A stretch of DNA of 64,000 nucleotides from Sediminibacterium salmoneum NBRC 103935 (GTDB lineage Bacteria; Bacteroidota; Bacteroidia; Chitinophagales; Chitinophagaceae), in the NCBI RefSeq assembly GCF_000511175.1, contig NZ_KI866530.1, forward strand, positions 2,500,221-2,564,220, in the 5' to 3' direction. Of the stretch, positions 27,982 through 36,704 are shown piece after piece (the stretch's first letter is position 1; each line of letters starts with the position of its first letter). The position numbers and the translations under genes were made by a program. Under the pieces are notes generated by a model, which worked only from the letters and a program-made list of their open reading frames with translations, made no database searches and was not told the origin of the DNA.

Positions 27982-29332
27982 ATTCATTAGTACAGTAATT
28001 GAGGATGAAATAGAGGGCAGCAGCCTTTCTTCGTATCATTCCATTTATAATATCAAGAAGGCCAACCGGGTAAAGAAATGGATGTGGGGTTCATTAATAA
28101 CCCTGATTGTGGTTCTCTTTTTACCCTGGACACAGAATATTCGTGCGAAGGGAGCGGTAACTGCCTTGCGTCAGGAAGATCGCCCTCAGGAATTGAATAC
28201 AGTTTTGGCTGGCAGGGTAATTAAATGGTATGTGAAAGAAGGAGACTTTGTAAAAAAAGGAGATACCATTTTGCAGATTGGGGAAGTAAAGACCGACTAT
28301 TTTGATCCTGAATTATTAAATAGAACCAAAAAGCAGATTGATGCAAAACAGATTGCAGTAGAGGGGTATGGCAATAAAGCTGCAACGGCTGTATCTCAGA
28401 TGAAGGCTTTGGAAGAAGCCAGAAATTTGAAACTGGAGCAGCTCGATATTAAGCTTCGTCAGCAAAATCTTAAAGTAATAAGTGATAGCATCGACCTGGG
28501 AGCTGTATTAAATGAATTGGCAGTTACCAAGAGACAGATAGATGCAGCAAAGAACATGCTTGATAGTGGAGTTATTTCTTTGGTTGATTTCGAAAGAAGA
28601 AAAGTGTCTTATCAGAATGCAGTGGCTAAAAAAATAAGTGCTGAGAATAAATTCCTGCAATCGAAACAGGAGTTGTCGGCCATCCGAATTGAGAAGAACG
28701 GAACCATACAGGAATACACCGATAAAATTGCCAAAGCCCAGGGAGAGCAATTTAGTTCCTTGTCTAATATGGCAACGGGTGAAGCCGATGTGGCAAAGCT
28801 TCAGAATGCATACAGCAACTACGATATCCGTAATCAGTTGTATTTTATTACTGCTCCTCAGGATGGACAAATAACCAAAGCCAGAAAAGCAGGTATTGGA
28901 GAAATGGTGAAGGAAGGTGATATGATTGTTGAAATTGTACCCGATAAAATTCGCTATGCAGTTGAATTGTTTGCAGAGCCAATGGATCTTCCCTTGTTGT
29001 CTACCGGTCAAAAAATTCGTTTCATTTTTGATGGATTTCCCGCCATTGTTTTCTCTGGCTGGCCAGCAGCTTCTTACGGAACATTCGGTGGCGTAATTGC
29101 AGCAGTTGAAACTTCTGTGAGCAGCAATGGAAAATTCCGATTGCTGGTGGTTGAAGATCCCAATGAAAAGCCATGGCCCAGAGAATTGAGAATGGGTGGT
29201 GGCGCCAGCGGTATTGCCTTGCTAAAAGACGTTCCCATTGGGTATGAATTATGGCGAAACATCAACGGTTTCCCACCTGAATATTATAAACCTGTTAAGG
29301 GTGAAGAACTAAAAGCAAGTAAGGAGAAATAG
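27959..29332 (+). CDS. HlyD-family periplasmic adaptor (membrane fusion protein)
   Basis: 457 aa, overlapping the ABC gene by 23 bases; the ATG at 27968 would also work. A short cytoplasmic N-terminus is followed by one membrane helix (about 41-57, 'LITLIVVLFLPW'). A lipoyl-like half ('AGRVIKWYVKEGDFVKKGD') and a long coiled coil (about 120-265) come next, then the second lipoyl half ('ITAPQDGQITKARKAGIGE') and beta-barrel parts. It would bridge the inner membrane ABC protein and the outer membrane TolC-like protein. The architecture is that of type I secretion adaptors. Confidence 0.9.
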   Translation: MKIMVNNKFISTVIEDEIEGSSLSSYHSIYNIKKANRVKKWMWGSLITLIVVLFLPWTQNIRAKGAVTALRQEDRPQELNTVLAGRVIKWYVKEGDFVKKGDTILQIGEVKTDYFDPELLNRTKKQIDAKQIAVEGYGNKAATAVSQMKALEEARNLKLEQLDIKLRQQNLKVISDSIDLGAVLNELAVTKRQIDAAKNMLDSGVISLVDFERRKVSYQNAVAKKISAENKFLQSKQELSAIRIEKNGTIQEYTDKIAKAQGEQFSSLSNMATGEADVAKLQNAYSNYDIRNQLYFITAPQDGQITKARKAGIGEMVKEGDMIVEIVPDKIRYAVELFAEPMDLPLLSTGQKIRFIFDGFPAIVFSGWPAASYGTFGGVIAAVETSVSSNGKFRLLVVEDPNEKPWPRELRMGGGASGIALLKDVPIGYELWRNINGFPPEYYKPVKGEELKASKEK

Positions 29333-29333
29333 T

Positions 29334-30716
29334 ATGAAACATTGCTTGTTTTTGATTGGTTTTATTTCTGTGATTCAACTGAATGCACAGGTCTTGAGTC
29401 CTGAAGCGTTCATTAATCAGGTCAAGAGCTTTCACCCACTAGCCAAGCAGGCTGGTATTAAGGTAGAGAAAGCCAGTGCCGCTTTGTTAAGCGCCAAAGG
29501 AGGCTTTGATCCAACCGTAGAAATGGAAGCAAGCAGGAAAACCTTTGATGGTAAAAACTATTATTTCTATACCAATCCTGAATTTAAAGTGCCCACCCGT
29601 ATTGGGGGAATGGACATTAAAGCAGGCCTGGAAGACAATGGGGGTTTGTTTCTGAATAATCAGATCACCAGAGGGCAAAGCAGTTATCTGGGATTAGAAA
29701 TGCCTTTGATTAAAGGTTTGCTGATAGATCAGCGAAGAGCGAATCTGCAGCAGGCACAGATTTCTTTACAACAAAGTGAGCAGGATCGCCTGAAAATGCA
29801 GAACGACCTGTTGTTCGACGCTTACAACACTTACTGGCAATGGGCTGGTGCTTATCAGTTGTACAGCATATACAATCAGTTTTTGCAAATAAGCAGAGAA
29901 CGTTTCCGTTTGGTAAAGCTGGCTTACTTAAACGGAGACAGGGCTGTAATAGATACCATTGAGGCGCTGACCCAGGTACAACAGTTTCAAATGATGCAGG
30001 CAGATGCAAAAGCAAAGCTGGCAACAGCGCAACTGGAATTGGGTAATTATTTATGGAATGAAAACGATGCGGCTTATTTGTTAAATGCTAATCTGGTGCC
30101 GGATACTGTTCAGTTTCAGATGTACCTAGCTTCAGAGGATCCCGATAAATTAATTAACAGAGTGAATCAGGAAAATCCTTCTATCAGAAGTCTGGCTTTT
30201 GAACTGGAAGCCCTGGAAGTGGAAAGAAAATTAAAATTTCAGTCTTTGTTGCCTTCTTTGAATCTTAAGGCAAATATGCTAAACAAGGGATACAATGTGA
30301 TGAAGGATTTTGGTGGTGCGCTTCTTCAGAATAATTATGTATGGGGCATACAATTTAAAATACCCATTTTCCTGAGAGAGGGCCAGGGTTCTTACAAGCA
30401 GGCGAAACTAAAAATTGCAGAGACCAATTACGAATTGAATCTGAAGCAATGGAATACAGCCAATAAAATCCGTTCTTACTTTGCTGAAGCCACTTTGCTG
30501 AAAGATCAAATTGGCGCTGCACAACAGGCCTATAACGGTTACACTGCTTTATTAAAAGCAGAGAACCTTCGTTTTCAAAATGGCGAAAGCTCTCTGTTTC
30601 TTTTAAATACCCGTGAAAATAAAGTAATTGAAACCGCAGAAAAGTTAATTCAGCTAAGAGCCAAATACCTGAAAGCCAGCTATGGAATCAACTGGGCGGC
30701 CGGACTTCTTCGTTAG
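29334..30716 (+). CDS. TolC-family outer membrane channel protein
   Basis: 460 aa with a signal peptide ('LIGFISVIQLNAQ'). Two repeated halves of long helices and strands, as in TolC, are visible from patterns such as 'RRANLQQAQISLQQSEQDR' and 'SYKQAKLKIAETNYELNLKQ'. It starts one base after the adaptor stop and completes an ABC-adaptor-channel trio. The exported molecule is unknown; no small cargo gene is seen next to it. It converges with an enoyl-CoA hydratase gene with a five-base gap. Confidence 0.9.
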   Translation: MKHCLFLIGFISVIQLNAQVLSPEAFINQVKSFHPLAKQAGIKVEKASAALLSAKGGFDPTVEMEASRKTFDGKNYYFYTNPEFKVPTRIGGMDIKAGLEDNGGLFLNNQITRGQSSYLGLEMPLIKGLLIDQRRANLQQAQISLQQSEQDRLKMQNDLLFDAYNTYWQWAGAYQLYSIYNQFLQISRERFRLVKLAYLNGDRAVIDTIEALTQVQQFQMMQADAKAKLATAQLELGNYLWNENDAAYLLNANLVPDTVQFQMYLASEDPDKLINRVNQENPSIRSLAFELEALEVERKLKFQSLLPSLNLKANMLNKGYNVMKDFGGALLQNNYVWGIQFKIPIFLREGQGSYKQAKLKIAETNYELNLKQWNTANKIRSYFAEATLLKDQIGAAQQAYNGYTALLKAENLRFQNGESSLFLLNTRENKVIETAEKLIQLRAKYLKASYGINWAAGLLR

Positions 30717-30721
30717 TTTAA

Positions 30722-31498
30722 TTAAGACAATTTTTGCTTGAAGCGCTGTATAAATGCCTTGCTGTGTTCGCTTAAAATTAAGCGTCCGCTAATGCCTGCT
30801 CTTTCTTTCAGCAATTCATCCCAGTGTTCTGTTCCCTTCCAGAAAATAGTTTTTAATTCCTTTAATGCATCCGGATTGGATTGGGATAAAGTATTAGACA
30901 ATCGGATGATAGATTCATCCATACCTGCAACGTCAGGGTGCAGTTCTGCGTATAAACTTTTTCTTCTGGCCCAATCCGCGGGTCTAAAGGTAACTGCATC
31001 AATAGTTAATTGAGAGAATGCGGAAAGTCCGATCTTTCTTTCTACAGCAGGACCTACCACGAAGGGGCCAATTCCTACTGCCAGTTCGCTTAGTTTTACA
31101 TCGGCACCTTCGCAGGCTATAGCATAGTCTGCAGCCGCAGCCAGTCCAACTCCACCACCAATGCATTTTCCCTGAATACGAGCTATAATGATTTTACCGC
31201 AGGTACGCATGGCATTGATTACTTTGGCAAAGCCACTGAAAAAGGCTAGACCTTCTGCTTCTGTTTTAATTGCAGCTAATTCATCAAAAGAAGCTCCGGA
31301 GCAAAATACTTTTTCGCCAGCGGAACGAAGTACAATTACTTTGGTTTCTTTATTTAATCCTTCACTGTAAATTTCTTTAGCAAGTGCATCTAAAATTTTA
31401 CCGGGCAATGAATTGCTTTGCGGATGAAAGAATTCAATGGTAGCGATACCATGCTCGCGTTCTACTTTTACGTATCCTTCTTTAATGTGTTCAATCAT
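30722..31498 (-). CDS. Enoyl-CoA hydratase/isomerase family protein
   Basis: 258 aa crotonase-fold protein. The oxyanion-hole motifs are 'SGASFDELAA' and 'IQGKCIGGGVGLAAAADY', and Glu at 'LSELAVGIGP' is the likely acid/base. It lies six bases after paaZ on the same strand, so in context it may act on ring-derived acyl-CoA (PaaF/PaaG-like), hydrating or isomerising the double bond. The family is wide and substrate specificity cannot be read from the sequence. Confidence 0.88.
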   Translation of the reverse strand: MIEHIKEGYVKVEREHGIATIEFFHPQSNSLPGKILDALAKEIYSEGLNKETKVIVLRSAGEKVFCSGASFDELAAIKTEAEGLAFFSGFAKVINAMRTCGKIIIARIQGKCIGGGVGLAAAADYAIACEGADVKLSELAVGIGPFVVGPAVERKIGLSAFSQLTIDAVTFRPADWARRKSLYAELHPDVAGMDESIIRLSNTLSQSNPDALKELKTIFWKGTEHWDELLKERAGISGRLILSEHSKAFIQRFKQKLS

Positions 31499-31504
31499 AC
31501 AATT

Positions 31505-33556
31505 TTAATTTACTGGTTTCTTTGCAACCATTGTTAATATGGTTGCTATTCCGGTTAATTCATTGGTTTCGTCAATCATTTCTACCAACCATTTTACAAT
31601 TCCTTTGTCAATATCGGTTGATTCTTTTTTCTCCTGTCTTATTTTTTCCTTACAGGTAAAGCGGATATGCATTTCACTGCCTGGATAAACCGGCTTGGTG
31701 AATCTTAATTCGTCAATACCGTAATTGAGTAAGACCGGATTTTTTTCATAACTATCCACAAATAAGCCGGCTGCCATGCTCATTAACAGATAGCCATGTG
31801 CTACTTGTCTCTCAAACATAGTGCCATTAAAATCGGTCCCTTCCAGATGCGCATAAAAATGATCGCCGCTTAAGTCGGCAAAAGCATTGATATCTTCCGC
31901 TGTAATTAATCTTTTTTCAGTTATCAACTGATCGCCTATTTCCAGCTCTTCGTAGTATTTTTTAAATGGATGTATGGTATTGGTATTTCCAGTTGCTCCT
32001 GGCTGATACACTTTACTGATGGCCGTAATCATATCGGGTGATCCTTGAACGGCAACCCTTTGCATATAATGTTTTACGCCTCTTAATCCACCCATTTCTT
32101 CTCCACCCCCTGCTCTCCCTGGTCCGCCATGCACCAATAAAGGTAGTGGGGATCCGTGCCCGGTACTTTCTTTGGCACAATGCTGATTCAAAACCAGGAT
32201 TCTGCCATGATAAGTTCCTGCACCCACTACATAGTCGGTGGCTATGCGCGTGTCGGCAGTTACAATACTACTTACGAGTGACCCTTTACCCAATTTAGAT
32301 AAAGCAATGGCATCGGCTGTTTTTTTATAAGGCATCAAAGTAGCCACAGGTCCGAATGCTTCTACTTCGTGCACAACTGTGTTTCCAAATGGGTTGTCGT
32401 TGAACAATAAAAGCGGACTGATAAATGCTCCTTTTACCGGATCGGCATCTACTACCTCTACCGTATCCAAGGAACCGTATAAAATACTGGAGCTGGTCAA
32501 TAGTTTCTCTACCTGTGCTTTTACTTCTTTTCTCTGTGATTCTCCTGCCAGTGAACCCATTCTTACAGATGGATTCAGCGGATTACCAATTACATTCTGT
32601 GCCAAAGCAGTCGTTAGTGATTGCTGTACGGCTTCTATTTTATTTTCAGGCACAAAAATTCTTCTGACAGCAGTACATCTTTGCCCTGACTTGGTAGTGA
32701 TTTCTCTTCTGACTTCTTTAATGAAAATATCCCATTCGGGCATACCCGGTTCAACGTCTTCGCCCAAAACAATACAATTCAAAGAATCGGCTTCCATGGT
32801 AAACGGAACATTTTCTGCCAAAATTTTGGGATTTGATTTGAGCAATAACCCCGTTTGGGCAGAACCCGTAAAAGTTACCACATCCTGGGATTGTACATTG
32901 TCTAACAAATCACCTGCACTGCCACAAATCAATTGTAATGCCCCTTCTGGCAATATGCCCGAGGCAATTATTTTTTTAACTACTGCTTCAGTTAAATAAG
33001 AAGTTACGGTTGCTGGTTTTACAATAGCGGGTACACCTGCCAGCAGGTTTACAGCAATTTTTTCCAGCATTCCCCAAACCGGGAAGTTAAAAGCATTGAT
33101 ATGCACAGCAACCCCCTCTTTGGGAATAAGTAAGTGATGTCCCATAAATGTATTCGCCTTACCCAAAGGATGATGTTCCCCATCCAAGCAATACGGCGTG
33201 TCTGGAAGTTTTCTTCTTAAGGATGCGTACGAAAACAGATTTCCGATGCCGCCCTCAATGTCTACCCAGCTATCTGCCTTGGTGGCACCGGTCTGATAAC
33301 TGATGGTATAGAACTCATTTAAATGTTCTCTTAAGTAAATGGCTAAAGCCCTGAGCATTAATCCTCTTTCATGAAAACTCATTTTTCGTAAAGCCGGGTT
33401 GCCCTTGCTTCGGGCGTAGTGCAGGGCTGCTGCAAAATCCAGACCCTTACTGGTAGCTTTTGCTATAGGCTCCCCTGTTACGGCATTGAACAACAATTGT
33501 CCTTCACCCTCTCCCTTGATCCAATTACCTGAAATGTAGTTCTCAACTGTATACAT
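31505..33556 (-). CDS. paaZ: Bifunctional PaaZ: aldehyde dehydrogenase plus MaoC-like hydratase
   Basis: 683 aa. The N-terminal aldehyde dehydrogenase (about 1-520) shows 'NAFNFPVWG' with Asn157, the NAD-binding 'FTGSAQTG', Glu255 and the catalytic Cys294 in 'GQRCTAVRR'. The C-terminal MaoC domain (about 540-680) has 'DHFYAHLEG' and 'GYLLMSMAAGLFV'. PaaZ opens the oxepin-CoA ring in phenylacetate breakdown and oxidises the aldehyde. The oxygenase genes paaABCDE are not in the window, so this may be an isolated paaZ or part of a dispersed pathway. Confidence 0.92.
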   Translation of the reverse strand: MYTVENYISGNWIKGEGEGQLLFNAVTGEPIAKATSKGLDFAAALHYARSKGNPALRKMSFHERGLMLRALAIYLREHLNEFYTISYQTGATKADSWVDIEGGIGNLFSYASLRRKLPDTPYCLDGEHHPLGKANTFMGHHLLIPKEGVAVHINAFNFPVWGMLEKIAVNLLAGVPAIVKPATVTSYLTEAVVKKIIASGILPEGALQLICGSAGDLLDNVQSQDVVTFTGSAQTGLLLKSNPKILAENVPFTMEADSLNCIVLGEDVEPGMPEWDIFIKEVRREITTKSGQRCTAVRRIFVPENKIEAVQQSLTTALAQNVIGNPLNPSVRMGSLAGESQRKEVKAQVEKLLTSSSILYGSLDTVEVVDADPVKGAFISPLLLFNDNPFGNTVVHEVEAFGPVATLMPYKKTADAIALSKLGKGSLVSSIVTADTRIATDYVVGAGTYHGRILVLNQHCAKESTGHGSPLPLLVHGGPGRAGGGEEMGGLRGVKHYMQRVAVQGSPDMITAISKVYQPGATGNTNTIHPFKKYYEELEIGDQLITEKRLITAEDINAFADLSGDHFYAHLEGTDFNGTMFERQVAHGYLLMSMAAGLFVDSYEKNPVLLNYGIDELRFTKPVYPGSEMHIRFTCKEKIRQEKKESTDIDKGIVKWLVEMIDETNELTGIATILTMVAKKPVN

Positions 33557-33575
33557 ATAGTTTTTATTTACGCAA

Positions 33576-33583
33576 CAAAGCTA
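33576..33583 (-). promoter_or_regulatory. -7 element TAGCTTTG before paaZ
   Basis: The minus strand reads TAGCTTTG, an exact TAnnTTTG, 19 bases before the paaZ ATG. It lies between the adk terminator and paaZ, so paaZ should be its own unit. Confidence 0.45.
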
Positions 33584-33610
33584 ACGATTGATAGTTTACA
33601 AAAAGAGCAT

Positions 33611-33642
33611 AAAAAAACCCGTCCGGATGGTATCGGGACGGG
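33611..33642 (-). terminator. Terminator of adk
   Basis: On the minus strand a seven-base stem (positions 33618-33624 with 33636-33642, GC-rich) is followed by seven T. It lies 45 bases past the adk stop. Confidence 0.8.
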
Positions 33643-33686
33643 CATAGCAGTTGGTTATTGGTCAAAAACTTTAACAGTTCTATATG

Positions 33687-34265
33687 TTAAGACATTCTTT
33701 TATCGATTTCGCTGCAAAGATTTGAAAAAATTTCTTCAACAGTGCCTTCGCCTGGTATTTTAACCACTTTATCGAACTGTTCGTAGTAGTTTGCTACCAC
33801 GGTTGTTTTGTCTTTATACTCTACAATACGGGCCCTGATAACGGTTTCATTGGTATCGTCGCTTCTTCCGCTGGTTAAACCTCGGTTCAATAAACGCTTA
33901 ACCAGTTCTTCTTCAGAAACTTCCAATGCCAGTAAAACGCCTATTTCAGTATGTTTCAGTTTTAAAAGCTTATCTAAAGCTTCGCTTTGTGCAGTAGTTC
34001 TGGGGAAGCCATCAAATAAAAAGCCTTTGGCTTCAGGATTTGCTTCCAAAGCAGAGGAAATCATTCCAATAACTACTTCATCAGGAACCAACTGGCCCTT
34101 GTCCATCAAGTTCTTGGCTTCTAAACCCAATGGGGTTTGTCTGGCAATTTCACTGCGTAGAAGGTCTCCGGTAGAAAGGTGTTTAAGGCCGTACTGCTGT
34201 ATCAATTTCTCACTCTGCGTACCCTTACCGCTTCCGGGAGGACCGAATAAAATAATGTTGAACAT
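33687..34265 (-). CDS. adk: Adenylate kinase
   Basis: 192 aa from ATG 34265 ('MFNIILFGPPGSGKGTQ'); the longer frame to 34301 crosses the promoter. The P-loop 'GPPGSGKGT', 'STGDLLRSE', 'VPDEVVIGMI' and 'FLFDGFPRT' are the adenylate kinase signatures. The LID segment is of the short type ('LNRGLTSGRSDDTNETV'), which suits the 192-residue length. It converts AMP plus ATP to two ADP. It is monocistronic, with an upstream TATATTTG element and its own terminator. Confidence 0.96.
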   Translation of the reverse strand: MFNIILFGPPGSGKGTQSEKLIQQYGLKHLSTGDLLRSEIARQTPLGLEAKNLMDKGQLVPDEVVIGMISSALEANPEAKGFLFDGFPRTTAQSEALDKLLKLKHTEIGVLLALEVSEEELVKRLLNRGLTSGRSDDTNETVIRARIVEYKDKTTVVANYYEQFDKVVKIPGEGTVEEIFSNLCSEIDKRMS

Positions 34266-34290
34266 GTAAATTCGATGCTTGCTTGAACAA

Positions 34291-34298
34291 CAAATATA
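34291..34298 (-). promoter_or_regulatory. -7 element TATATTTG before adk
   Basis: The minus strand reads TATATTTG, an exact TAnnTTTG, 25 bases before the adk ATG. Confidence 0.5.
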
Positions 34299-34389
34299 CA
34301 AAGGGCGTGTTAAAAATCCTTGTTTTCATGCAACCAATCCAAACCTAAACTGTCTTTGATACGTAGTTATATCGTTAAAAGAATACACT

Positions 34390-34950
34390 ATGAAGTGGTC
34401 TGCATTCATTTTATTTGGATTGTTTAGCTTAACAGCCTGCAATGCCCAAAACAATTCAACTGATAAACTTGTTAAAGATACTATGTCAAAGAAAGACAAT
34501 CCATATTACGCCAAGGGCGAAAAAGGAAAATTGGCTGTAAAAGACAGCGAGTGGAAGAAAATCCTGTCTCCCGAAGTATATTATATAGCCCGGGAAAAAG
34601 GCACCGAAAGGCCATGGACTAGCAAATTCGAGAATTTCAAGGAAGTAGGAACTTATTATTGTGCAGTATGTGGCAATGCGTTGTTTAAAAGCGATACCAA
34701 ATTCGATAGTGGTTGTGGTTGGCCCAGTTTTTATGAACCCATTTCGAAAGGGTCTATCGTCTATTTACCGGATAATTCCCACGGCATGCAGCGAACTGAG
34801 GTACAATGCGGTCGTTGTAAATCGCACCTGGGTCATGTTTTTGAAGATGGTCCCCCACCTACAGGTCTCCGCTATTGCATCAATGGGGTAGTGCTAGATT
34901 TTGAAAAAGCGGCTGAAGCTGAAAAAAAATACAACGAGAAAAAAGGATAG
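34390..34950 (+). CDS. msrB: Peptide-methionine (R)-S-oxide reductase, predicted lipoprotein
   Basis: 186 aa. The signal peptide ends in a lipobox ('LFSLTACNAQ', Cys17), so the enzyme should be anchored at the outside of the membrane. The MsrB domain has the zinc-binding pairs 'CAVC' and 'CGRC', 'SGCGWPSFYEP', and the catalytic Cys in 'LRYCINGVVLDF'. It repairs methionine R-sulfoxide in envelope proteins. It is followed by a hairpin and a convergent bestrophin gene. Confidence 0.95.
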   Translation: MKWSAFILFGLFSLTACNAQNNSTDKLVKDTMSKKDNPYYAKGEKGKLAVKDSEWKKILSPEVYYIAREKGTERPWTSKFENFKEVGTYYCAVCGNALFKSDTKFDSGCGWPSFYEPISKGSIVYLPDNSHGMQRTEVQCGRCKSHLGHVFEDGPPPTGLRYCINGVVLDFEKAAEAEKKYNEKKG

Positions 34951-34992
34951 TGAAATATAGTGAGAAGAGGGATCGTGAGACTGAGAATGGAG

Positions 34993-35012
34993 GGGCCGGA
35001 TTTATCCGGCCC
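34993..35012. terminator. GC-rich palindrome between msrB and the bestrophin gene
   Basis: GGGCCGGAT and ATCCGGCCC are perfect complements separated by two bases, and lie directly beside the bestrophin stop. No strong T-run follows on either strand. It may be a bidirectional terminator or an mRNA-end stabilising hairpin. Confidence 0.5.
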
Positions 35013-35894
35013 TTACGCTAATATATCCTGGATATTCTTGTTGATATTCTCTGCAATTCTGTCCATTGGTAAATCATTGTCATCATTGCCAAATGGATCT
35101 TCAATTTCCTCTGCAATCAATTCTAGACTAGCCAGTACATAGGAAATAAAAATGGTTGCAGGAATGGTGATATATCCCAGCGAAAGAGCGAATCCAAGCG
35201 GTAGGGTAATAATATATAAAAAGATAAATTTCTTAATAAAGGCACTATACGAATAAGGGATTGGGGTGTTCTTGATTCTTTCACAGGCACCGCAAATGTC
35301 CATGAACGATTGCAGTTCTTGGGTGATAAACAATACATCAAAATCAGAGATTTGTTGATCGCGTTTAAGCAAGTGCACTTTGTTATACAGTAAGGCTACA
35401 ATCTGATTTGGTATATGTTTGCTGCTGTCAAATCCGCTGATTTCAGGATGTGGTGCAGCATCTAATGCCAATCTTGTTTTTTCATTTTGCAAATGATTTT
35501 TAAGTTCATGAGCAAACAAGGGAATAATTTTTTTAAAAAAACTTCGATTCTTTTCATCATCGCTTGGCAACAAGCAATTTATTTTCAAAGCAAGGTTGCG
35601 ACTATTGTTGACCAATGAACCCCAAAGTTTTCTACCCTCCCACCAACGATCATAAGCCGTATTGGTTCTAAATACTAGTAACATAGAAATTGCAAAGCCC
35701 AATAAGCTGTGCATCATGGTGATATTTTTTGCATAGAGACTGCTGGAGAGTCGCAAATAATTGGCTTCAAAAAAAACGATGGCCCAAGAAAACACACCAA
35801 TACCCAGAATTAATGGAAACAACTGTCTGAGTGTGTCCGTTTTATGAAAACGAAATATCGATTGAATCCATTCTTTAGGGTTATAACTGATCAT
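35013..35894 (-). CDS. Bestrophin-family anion channel-like protein
   Basis: 293 aa membrane protein. The family hallmark 'LVFRTNTAYDRWWEGRKLWG' is at about 75-95, preceded by two hydrophobic segments and followed by two more in the C-terminal third ('KFIFLYIITLPLGFALSL', 'ATIFISYVLASLELI'). Bacterial bestrophins form pentameric ion channels. The end 'EDPFGNDDNDLPMDRIAENI' is also family-typical. A TACATTTA element ends four bases before the ATG. Confidence 0.92.
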   Translation of the reverse strand: MISYNPKEWIQSIFRFHKTDTLRQLFPLILGIGVFSWAIVFFEANYLRLSSSLYAKNITMMHSLLGFAISMLLVFRTNTAYDRWWEGRKLWGSLVNNSRNLALKINCLLPSDDEKNRSFFKKIIPLFAHELKNHLQNEKTRLALDAAPHPEISGFDSSKHIPNQIVALLYNKVHLLKRDQQISDFDVLFITQELQSFMDICGACERIKNTPIPYSYSAFIKKFIFLYIITLPLGFALSLGYITIPATIFISYVLASLELIAEEIEDPFGNDDNDLPMDRIAENINKNIQDILA

Positions 35895-35898
35895 TCAA

Positions 35899-35906
35899 TA
35901 AATGTA
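35899..35906 (-). promoter_or_regulatory. -7 like element TACATTTA before the bestrophin gene
   Basis: The minus strand reads TACATTTA, one change from TAnnTTTG, and ends four bases before the ATG. Confidence 0.4.
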
Positions 35907-35940
35907 CAATTTCAAATGACTAATTGGCTTATTTGATTCT

Positions 35941-36216
35941 CTAGGCAAACATAACTATGCCAATTAGAATCATAAACAGACCTATAAACGTACCAATTAC
36001 TGAAATCATAAAGCCACCTAATGCCTTACCAGGTTGACTTACTAATTTACTCGCATCTGATTGCATAATCTCTTTCTGATAGTCCTCTACAGTTTGACCT
36101 GGTTTTGGTTTTACCGGTAAACCGCCACCTTTAAACATAATGCTGTACCATTTTTTCACACATCTATAAAGAATATATGCGCCAGCTCCAATAAATAATA
36201 ATGCAAATATTTTCAT
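35941..36216 (-). CDS. Small membrane protein with two predicted helices, 91 aa
   Basis: Hydrophobic segments lie at about 3-18 ('IFALLFIGAGAYILY') and 67-90 ('GGFMISVIGTFIGLFMILIG'), joined by a basic, Pro/Gly-containing loop. No family is recognised. It lies 52 bases downstream of the next minus-strand gene, so it may share its transcript. Length and composition look like a real small inner membrane protein. Confidence 0.55.
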   Translation of the reverse strand: MKIFALLFIGAGAYILYRCVKKWYSIMFKGGGLPVKPKPGQTVEDYQKEIMQSDASKLVSQPGKALGGFMISVIGTFIGLFMILIGIVMFA

Positions 36217-36268
36217 AATTAAAGATTTTGTAGTTAACCTAAATGGGTTTCAGCTTATTTAATTTTGT

Positions 36269-36697
36269 TTAATTAAATAAGTTTATAATGTTGATTGGAA
36301 TAGATTTTACTTTGTTTTCACTAAAAACTAGTGGATCAACATCTACTTGAGCAGCTCCAATTGTCGCATAAATTAAATTCTGTTTAAAGTCAAAATAAAT
36401 TCCACAATTTCCTGAATATCGATATTTACCAACAAGGAATACAAACCCATAGTCTCCTTTAATTATTATAGGGTTTGAATATCCTGATAAGTTTTCTAAA
36501 AAGTTTTTATACTCTTTTCCATAAATTTTTTTCATCCTTTCATTCAAAGCGGGATGATCAAAAAGCTTAATTTGAGTAGCATCCTTGCCAGATAATTCTT
36601 TTATAAATCCAATATCAGTTTTTGCGTTTTTTGTTTGTGAGTAACAATATTGAAAACAAATTGAAATCATCAAAACGCATATTATTTTAAGTTTCAT
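36269..36697 (-). CDS. Secreted hypothetical protein, 142 aa
   Basis: Start at ATG 36697 ('MKLKIICVLMISICFQYC'), a clear signal peptide with cleavage near 'CYSQ'; the longer frame to 36715 overlaps the upstream stop and is rejected. The mature part is beta-rich with no known motif ('YGFVFLVGKYRYSGNCGIYFDF'). It lies seven bases after the CsgG-like gene and is probably co-transcribed with it. Confidence 0.6.
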   Translation of the reverse strand: MKLKIICVLMISICFQYCYSQTKNAKTDIGFIKELSGKDATQIKLFDHPALNERMKKIYGKEYKNFLENLSGYSNPIIIKGDYGFVFLVGKYRYSGNCGIYFDFKQNLIYATIGAAQVDVDPLVFSENKVKSIPINIINLFN

Positions 36698-36704
36698 AGT
36701 TATT

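Noticed and set aside
32379..32999. A 206-codon open frame on the plus strand inside paaZ
   Set aside because: It is the antisense of a strongly supported aldehyde dehydrogenase domain, and its translation has no recognisable motif. The codon pattern is a shadow.
33808..34269. A 153-codon frame on the plus strand across adk
   Set aside because: Antisense shadow of the adenylate kinase gene; no promoter or family support.
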